Positions 46,746 to 58,247 of a stretch of 64,000 bases of DNA are shown piece after piece. Each line of letters opens with the position of its first letter. Position 1 is the first letter of the stretch. A model generated the notes under the pieces. The model did not search any database and had not been told where the DNA came from. It saw only the letters and a list, made by a program, of their open reading frames with translations. Source of the stretch: Sclerotinia nivalis. Lineage: Eukaryota; Ascomycota; Leotiomycetes; Helotiales; Sclerotiniaceae. Location of the stretch: positions 1,240,001 to 1,304,000 of the forward strand of contig JAPEIS010000015.1 in assembly GCA_029531795.1 (NCBI GenBank). Direction: 5' to 3'. The position numbers and the translations under genes are program-made.

Positions 46746-49700
46746 GTAAACTTTGAGTCGCAATAGAAGGCGCTGAGCAGAAACACCCACCAGCCTTAAC
46801 GTTCCAACTCACGACAGCTGATACGAATGACATTCCGAAGAGTCCAGGTGCCGCTCTCCTCCAGGTTTCTTTCAGGGCTCATTCTTCCGTGAAAAGCTTA
46901 TTGCATTGCCAGCTCTGCTGGTCATATACAAAAGTGGCAGAATTAGGCTTTATAACGTGTTGCGGGCAGCTACATTATTCGCGCGGTTTCTACACTTCTT
47001 TTGCATTTTCAATTTTCAATATTGCGAAAATTATGATCATTTATTATTCGGTTGCCACTGTATACCACCCTATATTTACCCACGCCATTTCAACGGCTAA
47101 AACGTCAGCATGTACTGGCGAGGCGCGGAGAGCCAACTAATCCCGAAGATCAAAAACACCATGTGCAGAATTATTATTAGTACACTATATCGATTACTAT
47201 ATTTTGACTTATTACAGGCGGCTCTGGTACTGCAGCTCAACGCAATTGCCCCCTCAGAACGCTGTGACAGGTACAAGTACTGGAAGTGGTTTGTGTTACA
47301 TTGAAACTAGACATACTGGGATAAGGCATGGCCACCCTGCCTGCTGAAAAGACAAAGACTTGGTTTGGTCGAGTTTATTGGCTAATACTATGGATCTTGT
47401 CCCGAGACCAGAGCTGTGGAAAATGAGCCCTGTACTCGGCCCCTGTCGATTCTCTGCCTAGCTTCTGTTTAGGATTTTGTGCCTCCCGCCAACTAGAGAA
47501 CATCCTCGGATACATAGTTAAGATTCATTGATAGATTAGCAGACCGGGCAGCCGGCCTTGCTGATCAAATGACTTTTAGTATTTTCGATTAGAGACTTAG
47601 TCAAAACTAGTCAGGGGGGAGTCTACCTTGTACTTGGTATTACTTAAGGAAACGGAAAATACACAAAAGGCTGATTCTTAGGATGATGGGATCCCCATGG
47701 ATTAAAATATACGAAAAGGACAGGGCCATGAAGGAACGGTAACATAAGTAAGATACCCGGTAGCTATCCCTTGTAGCACAGCCTGCCCGCTTCACTCGAT
47801 CGGAGGGGTTTTCGTATTTGTACTGTCGAAATGTAGCTTGTACAGATACCTATCTTCAATAAAAGGCACAGATGATCTGACTTCGATTTCTAAGCAGATG
47901 TGGCAGGATTATTAGACAGGTGCCTTGAATATATGTTACTGCTTAGCCAAGATACCAATTTCTTCAACCGATAATCGATCACCGAGTCATACATATACGT
48001 ATGTGTCCCTTAAGCCTCACGTTGGTGAAGGGGTTAAAAGTCATACTAAGCGTAAGCTGCGTTTGGTAACTTTGACCGTTGTAGAGAAGTTGGTACATGC
48101 CAGTTGTAGGTAAGGTATGACACTCGAAGAGAAATTAGATTTTGAATCAATCAAAAAGGTGCTTTTTTTTCCTTTTTTTTTCCTTTTTTTTTTGGCTCAA
48201 CTCATGATACCTATTGCAGTAAGTGGCCGAATTTTCAAAAGCTATTCGTGTAAATTGAAACAAGCTGCAAGTAGCACGATAGCAAAACTCGGATTTATTC
48301 TCCGAGCAAGCCTCTCCATCATTAATGGGTCAAGGATCGGGTCTCTTTGGACAGAGACCGTTGGAGCCGCGGAATCGGGGGCATAGGAACATGGATTAGA
48401 GAAGAAATGAAAGCTTCGAAAGTTCCATTCAAGATCCATTCCAAAGGAAATGAACCTTAGCGTCTTCGCGTCCTTGAAAGTGTCTAGGGATCATACGAAG
48501 ATGGAGCCAAATGATTTAATCTACAAGGTGAGCCAGGTCAATTTTAAAATGGGGCAAACAGCAAGTAGAGATCAACAATTGGGTCGATTGGATTGGATGA
48601 TTACGCCGAAACCAATTCGCAGGAAGAAAAACGGTCCTTGCCACGTTTTGTTATAGCACCCCATCTTTGTGATGACGATCATTATAGGGACCTCGTAGCT
48701 GGGAAGTTTGGATGGAAGGGCAAGAATTCCAAGATCCAAGGAGGTTTAGCCTTGGTGGAGCACCCTCAGCTGCATTTTAAGATGAAAGGGGCTCAAGCAA
48801 AAGCAGTTTGTAACTAATAATCTAGCGACAAAGACCAAAAAGATAGTGTGCTTGTTCCAAGATCGAAAAAGGAAAAAGACCAAGGTGGCTTGATTGGTAT
48901 TAGAAAGTTTCGCGGAAGTTGTCCCTGAAGCCGCAGGAGACAATTCCGAACGAATGATATTATGTATTGAATCAGTTACCATCCAATTTTTTTCCTAGTG
49001 GCGTGGTTTAGTATCTGGTGTGGTCGTGCAAATTTTGACTATCTCGGACATTTTCTTGACGCCTTGCCGGTGCAGGAAAGTTGTTCCGGGCTTCCCATTT
49101 CCTTAGCTTTTTTAGGTGAATGTTACACAAACAACTCACTGTACAAGCATTTTTGACGCCGAGGGATTTTGGCGAAGCGATGAAGGGGTTGATGGATGGG
49201 GTCGAATTTTCCAAGTAGCCGCGTTGTAAAATTCTAGAAGGAAAAGAAATGATCCAATACTGTATTTCTATGGATCCATCGTTCCATAGGATAATAATAC
49301 TTTCGGTCTCTTCCTAACCCTGCTGCTGTCTTACAACTCCATCCATCCTCTTCACCTTATATTCGTAAAGTATCGCCTAATGAACAACAACGCTGTTCCC
49401 TGAACAATAAAGAACGATTTTCAATTCTCATCCACATTCAATTCCTGAAAATAATCTCTGTGTAACTAACTAAACTTTCTATTTTATTCGAAAAGGCGAG
49501 TGGAACTATCACCATCAGTCATAATTCAAATTGATACACCGCCTGTTGTAACTTCTCATTTCTTGCGATAGGTTTCCTGTTCTATGTTATTCAAAACACA
49601 TACTCAAGCACGCCACGATCCAAGCGGTTGTTTTGATTTGACGGTAGTTGCGCTTTGCGGGATTTCCGGCGTCGAATCCGGTGGCACTGTTTGTATATGT

Positions 49701-52061
49701 ACTCAAATTTTCCAAGTACTTCATTTGTTCATGTTGCGGTTTGGAGGCATCACCTAAATTTCGGAGATATTTTTTCGATATCGTTTTGCTACGTGATTAG
49801 TCTAATAATTTTTGGTCTCGGGCACAAAAAGGAAATCCCAGGACCCGCGGCCACCACTTTTGGGAAAGATCTTGGGAACGTGACCTTTTACAGACCTACT
49901 TCACTGCTGCAATGCTGCACACTACATGAAATGAATCTGAGATTTGTCGCGTGGTACTTAGGCTTTGAAGTCAAAATCATAATATCCACTCAAAGATCTA
50001 CGTGTCTCCTTTATTTCTTGCCAATCAAAGAAGTATTCCGATGTTTGGGGAATCTTACAAGACTAAAAATTTCATTTCATGGGTTCAGGAAGTCTTCCGG
50101 AGCATCGTCATGCGTCGCGGCGGCTACGCACATTTGTAGCCCATCAGCAGAACCGAAAATTTCAATCGGTGGATTGTGATACGTCAAAGACGTCGTTGAC
50201 CGTGTGCGATCTTAACTAAATGGCATCGCGTCGCTATGCAACATGAGGAGATAATTCTCAGCCAATTGGGCATCTCAGTATTTGACGGCGTGCGCTGGTT
50301 AATCTCGTTTGGATATCGGCTATACTACCCTGTTCATATAGCGATATCATACGCAAAATGTATTTTTTGTACCTATACATTGGAAAGTTCATGCACTTCA
50401 ATCTCTACAAATTTGGATGGCTTGCAGATGCAAGATGCACTCACTAGTTGCACTGCATTTACCCATGCATTAGCATGTAGATTGCATATGCATCGAAGGT
50501 CTCTTTTCAGCCCCGTGTCACAACCACGAATTTGCACCATATTGGCTAGAATTGGACCCGAAAATGGGGAATTGAAGTACGATGTAGACACGGTTGGGCG
50601 CCATTTTCATGGAATTAAAGATTTTTCGCAGTCTACTAAGTTACAGCTATATTTCGGTTTTTTTTACTGATTTTAAGTCCGCTAGCATGCACCAATTTTT
50701 CCGTGCAGGATGGCGTTTTCATCACCCTTGGTCAGACGGGTCATTGCTGGGTGTATTCTCGCCTTCTTTCTCGCCAGGCTCTTTATCCGAAGTCTGGCAT
50801 GACCCCAAAAACGCAAGTAACCGTTGCAGCGGATGGGCACAGCCTTACAGAAATCTTCGAGCAGACCGCACGTCATACTTATGGTTACCAATAGTTTATC
50901 CATGATCTTGAACCAATCATAACTTGACCGCAAGGGCTGCACTCTTCTCACCGAGTTCTTGACCGCACTCACGTCTCAGTGCCTTACGCAAACTTTAATA
51001 TAGCACCTTAATATGTAGTGGGGGTATCATATGTGGTGTTTCATGGGCAAATTTTAGTCTCAAAGATGGCTCGGAAGATGATCCCATCCTTCCCCACCTG
51101 CATCGAAAGATGATTTTGTATGACAGCCCAAGAAAAAAGGTACACCCAACTCAACTGGTGTATTCAAGGACCGGTAACGGGATCCCTTTTGGAGATCCTT
51201 AATCTTGTATCACACGACATTTTACAATTTCTCCCGCAACAAGCCGCATACAACACTACTTGGCATCGGGCTCGTTGGGAAGTGGACGAAAATGGACACA
51301 AATGAGGATCATATGATTTTCACCTACAATCTGCAAGGCTGAGCACATCAATACAGTAGCGGCTTAAGGCTTTTTCCCTGCATGAAGGATGCTCACCATA
51401 TCAACATTTACGTAGACGCCTATGCAGTAATGGGAGAATTGGGCAATATCGTAATAGCGGCGGGTATAACTGGTAGGTATGAAAATTAATAACCAAAGGA
51501 ATAATGAAATGACTTCTTTGGGGTAAAATCCCCGACGGATCTTCTCTCCCGCACTTACATTCTGATGGATGGTTAACGTAGTATTGTAGTATTATCGTCC
51601 CCGAGGTATTGTAAGCAAGGTTCATTTCTAATCAAATTAATAGCAAGCCCTCTTTGAATCTCTTGTAGTCACGTGATTGATATGTCAAGATTTGCATGCC
51701 TCAATTATGTGACTACTAATCATCATTTTCTGAGCCCAAGGCAAAAGTCCGGAAAACGGATTTACCATGGTGTTCCATCGGATCGCTCAATCCTTGAAAA
51801 GGACTGCATCATTTAGCATTTGGCGGGGCAATCAGGAGCCTGGAACCACCAAAAGAGTCATAGAAAACCCCTCAAGACACCAGGATTGATCAATATTTGT
51901 CAATATCACCTTACAAGGAAATTTTTTTCAATAAATCATTCCATCATCCGATATTGATAAATACACAATTTCTTCATCGGCTCGTTTTCAATAGTTCAAG
52001 GTCGGTCCATCACAGCGGTAACTAAACTGGTAAGCCGAATAGCTAGTACGCATCAGTCAAT
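46746..52061. other. Gene-poor 5.3-kb stretch
   Basis: Contains no frame I can support as a gene. Open frames of 174 aa (49655-50179) and 144 aa (50236-50670) show no recognisable domain and a codon pattern like noncoding DNA. Three T runs separated by CC lie at 48163-48193. The final 100-200 bp should hold the promoter of the CCDC124-like gene. Confidence 0.4.
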
Positions 52062-52822
52062 ATGGCCAAAAAGCAAGCTGCTGGGGAGAATAGCAGAAAG
52101 GCCGCAGGAAACGCCAAGAAAGCTGAAGTTGTTGCGACGAAAGCGGCAGTTGACAATAATAAAAAGGCTCAAGTAGAGGCCGAGGAATGGAGTAAGGGAG
52201 CAAAGAGCAATTCAAAGGCGTGAGTCCGAATGGTTGATTTCAGCTTAAGCTACCCCGCATATCACCCGACCAATGTGCTAACGTAGGATTGAACGACAGT
52301 GAAGCTGCAGCTGCCAAAAAAGCCGAAGCAGATCGGAAGAAGGCAGAAAAGGAAGCCTTGTTGAAGGCTGAGGAAGCTGATGCTCCCTCTGGCCCAAAGA
52401 ATTCGAAGAAAGCCGAAAAGAAGCCTGCCGTTAAAAAGGGTCTCGACCTATCACAACTTGACGACTCCCCTACTAGTGCTAGCCCAACATCAGCTCTGAA
52501 TGCTTCCGGTATTGATAATGCGTTGGATGCGTTGGCCTTGACATCAAATACGAAGGAAAAGATTGACAGACATCCAGAAAGGAGGTTTAAGGCTGCTTAT
52601 GCGGAATTCGAAGAGAGGAGGTTGGCCGAAATGGATCAGGATGGCAGCGGAGCGGGATTAAGGAAGAACCAGAGGCAAGAAAGGATCAGGAAAGAGTTCG
52701 AGAAGAGTCCTTTGAATCCTTATAACCAGGTCACCGGAAAATACGATTCAACCAAGGACGAGTTGGAAGAGATTAGGCAGGGTGTGAAAGCCGGTGTCGA
52801 GTCAAGGCTAGCAGGCAACTAG
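52062..52822 (+). CDS. CCDC124/Lso2-family ribosome-associated protein (DUF1014)
   Basis: Two exons (52062-52219, 52300-52822) encode 226 aa. The N-terminal two-thirds is a Lys/Ala/Glu-rich helical region (KKAEADRKKAEKEALLKAEE), and the C-terminus carries the diagnostic block HPERRFKAAYAEFEERRLAE followed by KEFEKSPLNPYNQ, matching human CCDC124 and related fungal proteins. Family members bind idle 80S ribosomes at the intersubunit region and help them restart after starvation; the S. pombe relative Oxs1 acts in oxidative-stress transcription. The intron donor is GTGAGT; the acceptor is taken at ACGACAG because an AG 17 bases earlier would give a stop. Length fits the human protein. Confidence 0.85.
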
Positions 52823-53193
52823 CTAGTTCTAAGCTTTGCGGTTGCCATGTATGCGGCGACTTGCTACATCTTGTAGCCATAACTGTTGTGGGTTTGGGCT
52901 TTTTGGCGATTAAAACGATACCAGCAATGCAGGCAAGCACCCAGTAACGGTAGAGAGAGAATGAATGATATCCATGATTACATACAAATTTCAACTCGTG
53001 CGAATAATCATATTCGAAACCAAAATTGGCCAGGAAGTAATGTACAAATGGCATTGATGTTTCTCAAACCCGTGAATAACCTCCTGAACTCTAGCCATGG
53101 CAATAATAACTTCACCGCTTTTACCTCATACCCAAGCTCTGGATCACAAGCCAAAACACAACATAATCTAAGTCAAGTATAACAACAATAACA
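52823..53193. other. Intergenic
   Basis: 3' UTR of the CCDC124-like gene and promoter of the next gene; nothing else seen. Confidence 0.35.
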
Positions 53194-54321
53194 ATGGCGC
53201 CACAACAATTATCAACTTTACCCACTGTCCGAAAACAAAATTTACTTGTAGAATTGTCCGTTGATCCACTCTTCCCATATACAGAAGCCAGCCATACTAA
53301 TATGAAATCCACCAATTCAGCTCAAGTCTAAAATACGCATGTCCGCATGGCGTATTCATGAGCCTCACTCCAGGCGACCCCACCCTCTGGTCCGGCGTCC
53401 TCTTCGTACGGAAAGGTATATCTAAGTCTCATGCCATCCGATCTGCCATTCCATGCATCTTGCTCGCGCGAACGCGGGTCCCAAATAGTCAACTTATCAC
53501 ATCACATCATGTTAGATCTCAACTAATCTGCCTTGTCGTGTCCTATACTAGGTCCATATGCGCCTTCAGTCCTGCGCTTCCAAATCTCGTTTCCCCCGCA
53601 GTATCCAGCTCTGCCGCCTCTGGTGACTTTCTCGACGGATATTTTTCATCCGCTTATTACGCCGCTTACGACGTATATGTATAGTACGGATACGCAGTCT
53701 GATGGCACAGTGAGTGCGACGGATGAGGAGAGGTTGCCGCCTGGAGGGTTCTCGCTGAGAGATGGATTTCCGGCTTGGTTTGGGAGGAAAAGTAGGAGGA
53801 GTGTTGAACAGAGGACTCCGACGAAGGCGGGTGGAAGTACGGCCGGGAGTGTAGCTATGAGTAGTCCGGGGAGTGGTATCTCGTCGCCGGGCAAAACGGC
53901 AGATGGCATAAGGATGGGGGTTTATGAGGTGTTAAGATATCTTAGGAGGACATTTGATGATGAGCTCGTGCTAGATAAGGTACCTTTGGAGGCGGCTGGT
54001 AATCCTGGCGCGTGGCACGCGTGGAAGTCGTATCGCATCAAGGTTGGGAAGATGGCTGCAGAGAAGAAAGATCCCGATTTGAAAGATCCGACATCACCTG
54101 TAGTAGCACGCGCACCAGGAGAATGGAATTGGGATGGTGTATGGGAAGCAAGAGTTAAGAAGGGTATTGAGGCCAGTACTGCAGATACAGTACTATATGG
54201 TTTAGGGGCAGATGATTTGATACAGTTTCTCAATTTTGACAAGGAGAAGGTTGAGCAGATCAGAGAGCAGATCAAGGAAAGCGCGCATACTCTGGAACCA
54301 CAACGAAGGAGCGTGGTATGA
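53194..54321 (+). CDS. Ubiquitin E2 variant (AKTIP/FTS-like), catalytically inactive
   Basis: Three exons (53194-53255, 53321-53415, 53552-54321) join to 308 aa. The E2 fold is clear: LLVEFSSLKYACPHGVFMSL, PGDPTLWSGVLFVRKGPYAP, and FQISFPPQYPALPPLVTFST. The segment after it reads FHPLITPLTTYMYS, without the HPN and active-site cysteine of true E2s, so it is a variant, like AKTIP/FTS, which works with Hook proteins on dynein-linked early endosomes in animals and Aspergillus (FtsA). A Gly/Ser-rich linker follows, then a helical C-terminal region (WKSYRIKVGKMAAEKKDP) typical of the fungal proteins. Intron 1 is placed at GTCCGT...TTCAG because it restores the family sequence. Confidence 0.8.
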
Positions 54322-55486
54322 TGTCAGAGAATATCGTGGACATATCAGCATTTGCGTACGGTTCAGCATGTTTTATGGACTATTGTTTCTAGCATTGATA
54401 CCCCCAGTTCCCCCAATATGAGTTTTAATTCTTCTTTATGTCTTGAAATGGAAATGGCGTTTGGGTACGTACACAAGGAAAATTTCCGACGATTTTGGGT
54501 ATACATACCCAGTATTAGTACATTTATCAAGTGAACGTCTTCACATAACACGGTAGCGATGCTCGCCATTAGGAATCTATGAATTCCTAGCATTTAAAAT
54601 CCTACGGAGGTAAATGCTCGACAACGCATACAAAGTAGTCAGATTTTGTTATCTTTATCTTCAACCATGGAAGGGTCGAGGCGGTCTGGATTCAGTAAGA
54701 GATTGTTGGTTTGATGGAGAAGATAGACTTGCTTCATGTTCAGCCTCATGTTCATGACAGTGGCTAGAATGTAGCATATGTTCGAATAACATACTTTTGC
54801 TATTGTGAATTGGTCTTGGGGGAGAGCAAGATGTGGTTCAGTAGACCATTTAGTCAGCTCCTGCTGAGATATTCAGGGGGATGCAAGGTTAAAATATTCA
54901 TGTCATATAGACTGAGTAATATAAAGTTACATTTTCATGAAAGCGTTTCATTTCATCTGCATTTTGCTAGTGCTTGTGATGTATGGAAGAGGGAGGTCAT
55001 GTCCTCTAGCACTTGGACCATGGGTATCGAAGACTACCTATTAAATAGATTAGGTCCTGACAGATCATTTGATGTTCGTATTTGTATATTCAAATGTCGG
55101 ACTTGTTTTAGCCCAGAACTCGAAAGCTATGTGCTGATACAATATTATGGAAGTTTTTCCAGGAGTGTTTTAAGCAAAACTCTTTTAAGTTTATTTTAGA
55201 GTGAAGGCTCCCCCCTTCGTATTTTACAAAGTAAATAACAACTGTCCCATATACTTCTCCTTGTTATCTATTATCTCTTAATCAAACACTTCAAGCCCTT
55301 CTAATTCTTAGATTTTGTGGTTTTGAGGACATCTGGCATTTGAAAGTTCAAAGACAATTGAACATTCAAATGTCGATTTTCATCAACCTCCTAAAGATTC
55401 ATCTGACGTTTCCTGGCAAAATTTCTATTGCACCTTCCTTAAAAAAATGAAGTATCGTTCTTTTCCGAAAGTTTCATAGAAGACCC
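54322..55486. other. Intergenic, no gene seen
   Basis: A 129-codon frame at 54810-55199 lacks recognisable content. The last part is AT-rich and is probably the promoter of the following gene. Confidence 0.4.
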
Positions 55487-58247
55487 ATGCCTTCCTATTC
55501 TAGATGTTATTACCACAATAGGATCTTTCTCGGTCTTAAAGAATCGTTCCTTTCAACAACATTACTGTTTCAATTTTTTTTGGCTATGATTACAGAATCT
55601 TTTTCTCCCATTGGCGCACTTATAATAGTGCCAATTGTTATCCTACTATTTGTTGTATTAATTGCATTGAAGGCTTGCAGTATCTGGAGGTGGATCGTTA
55701 GCTGTTGCCATTGGCCTGGGAGGACTTTTCATTCTTCCAGATTGATTCGGAAATTTAAAAGTCGACATTCAAGCTTTGACAATATTTACGACGACTCCTG
55801 GAGCGATTTGGAGACTACAAGGTCGGGCGGTTCAAGCTTTGTCAGTAGAGCATCTACATTGGACCCTTTTATCGTCCCACCATCGGAGACACATTCAACA
55901 AGCTCATTATGGCACACACCAACTCAGACCGCCCGGAGATTTATGAACCCGAGGAGCCCGCACCGCTACGAATCATCAAGCGTAGCCAGACCGTTGCCGG
56001 TCGCCCTTCGAGCTCCGGATTTGGAGGTGCAGACGAGTGGGGAGTTCTTGAATCCACGTTCGACAATGAAGATGAAGGAAGCCCACCAGTAGCAGCGGAC
56101 AGACCTTTGGGACCTTTGACTATACATAAGATAAGGAGAGGCAGGGGAAGGGGCAGGGGCAGCATTCTGGGCGACAGCTTGTCTGTAAAGATTGTGGACG
56201 TTGAGAAACAAGGTATAGCCTAAGAAAGAATCATACTATTAACCTAAGCTGATTCTTGCAGTTTGTCCTGAACTTCCAAAAGACGACTTTGACCTTACGC
56301 CTAAAGCTACTCATCCGCCAGCACGTACCGTAAGTGCGGGTAAATTTTTGAGGACTGAATTACATCGTGGCAGTTCTGAAAACGACGTAAATAAGCATTT
56401 TGTTCAGCAGTCTTTGGATGGCTCTCCTGAGATACCTAAGAGAAAGCATTCCAAATCCAAATACTCTCTCTTAAGGGCATTCGGTGGTAAGCGTGGCGAT
56501 GATTTGGACTCTAAAGCTCTCGGTCGAAGCGATTCTTCAGCCTCAACTAGGACAATGAAATCCCACAATACTCTTCTTCGTAGGCTCTCCCACAGGAAGT
56601 CTACAGCATCTACAATTCAATCAATCGCTTCCTCAGTAGCCTCAAGTCTTGGGACTGTGGAGTTCTCTCATCCTTTTGACACAAATAGTCAAGACATTAT
56701 TGATGCTACGGTCAGTCCAAGAGAATGTTCATACTACGATGGAACAATGATAGTCTCGAGCCCTCCAACACCCACACTGGGCTCAAGTAGGGACGATAAT
56801 CTGGTTCTATGTCCGCAAATTTCCGTCACTCCAGAGAGCGCTAGTGTGAATGCAGGTGTTTGCACTTTATGGGCTGCGGTTGAAATCACAGGGGTACTTC
56901 GAAGAGCTGACGGTACATCGACTTTAGATGATGCGGGTCGTACTTATAGCACACAAAACCTTACTCCACGTTGCTTAGGTAGGTAAAAGAGTCTCTCAAT
57001 CTCTTGGGGTATTTTTAATAATAGTTCTAGACCTTAGAAGTTATGGCAGTCTCCATAACATTGCTGTTGAATTCCAACCTGGGCCAGATTGCATTATAGT
57101 CGACCAGCCAGAGGATACCTTTCAAGCGAAGACCATTCGGGTGAGTGAGACTCATCTAATGTTGGTCAAGATTCGATTGAACGAAGTCAAGGTTTCAGTT
57201 TCGCATGCGAAGGAAAAGTCATCGGATGAACTGATCGAAAATCTAAATGAGATTCTGGGAGACATCAGCACTCAGTATCTAACGGTAAAACTTAACTATC
57301 GGCACTCAGCTTTCTTGAATTTGAGACAGCAGGCTGCCGAAGGAGAGTTCAGGCTTTTACCGCAGCACACACTGTTGGAGACGAAAGCTACAGCATCAAT
57401 TAAGCGCCATAATCCAGCGTCCGCTTGGTCACCAAGAAACTCTGGTGCTATGAATTCCGCCGTAGGAGGCTCTGCGCTTACTAAGATTGTCGAGAAGCAC
57501 TTTTCAGCCGAGAAGTCTAGGGAAACACTTCAGAAACTTGCGGATGATAGAACAATGATTCCATATCCCCGAAGAACCTATGGACACTCTTCCGATAAAG
57601 AAAATCGAAAATCTACAGCCAGCCCATTATCATACATAGATCCGAGTAATAGTTTACTTTCCCATTCGTTTTCTATGACCGCCATTTCAAATTTTAACGC
57701 TCGAGGTAGTCCTGTTTCAAAACGACTGATTTCACCTTATGATCATCCATTGGACATAGTGGATGGTGAAATGGATCCGGCTCGGAAGATTTGGTCACAA
57801 ATGCGAAGAACCTCACGACCAGCCCGTAAACATCCTCGGGCTAGCATCAGCGATGGAAATTACTTCAGTGCAGATCAAGACGCGCTATTTGAGTGCACTC
57901 CACGATATGGAGGCAGCTTGAGAAGTCCAAATCCCTCGCTTTTTGAACCACCTGATACTCATTATGATACGTCGCTTGAACTAACACCAAAAGCGAAGCA
58001 AAATCGAGCCCCGAGAGGCAAAAGTACTAGTACGATAATCGACGATAATAGAAACCACCTTATGGAGGTGGCGTTGAGAAACAAGAGGAGCGTGGGCCAA
58101 GAAACTTTGAGAAGCATGGTGCCCAGCACACATAGTGGCAAAGGCTTTGGAATTGGGCGGCACGGTGGTGTTATGGGGGCAGTAGCGGGAGTAGGGCTAG
58201 CAGGTAGAAATTGGGGGCAGTGGTTACCTTGGGGAGGGGGTGAGTAA
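55487..58247 (+). CDS. Large membrane-anchored conserved fungal protein, function unknown
   Basis: A four-exon model (55487-55840, 55903-56212, 56262-56978, 57031-58247) stays in frame and gives 865 aa. Introns 2 and 3 are well supported (GTATAG...TTGCAG and GTAGGT...TTCTAG). Intron 1 (GTCAGT...AACAAG) is weaker; without it the first frame ends at 56092 in a Ser/Pro-rich run. One TM segment (about 40-62, ALIIVPIVILLFVVLIAL) lies near the N-terminus, and a start at 55586 would place it at 7-29. A conserved folded part spans the third intron: GVCTLWAAVEITGVLRRADG, DLRSYGSLHNIAVEFQPGPD and SETHLMLVKIRLNEVKV. The rest is disordered and Ser/Arg-rich. I recall similar uncharacterised proteins across filamentous ascomycetes but no function. 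Confidence 0.65.

Noticed and set aside
49655..50670. Two adjacent open frames of 174 and 144 codons in the gene-poor block
   Set aside because: No recognisable domain, no splice logic, composition like noncoding DNA, and competing frames on the other strand.
54810..55199. 129-codon plus-strand frame
   Set aside because: No similarity to any family I recognise and no conserved pattern; likely chance.
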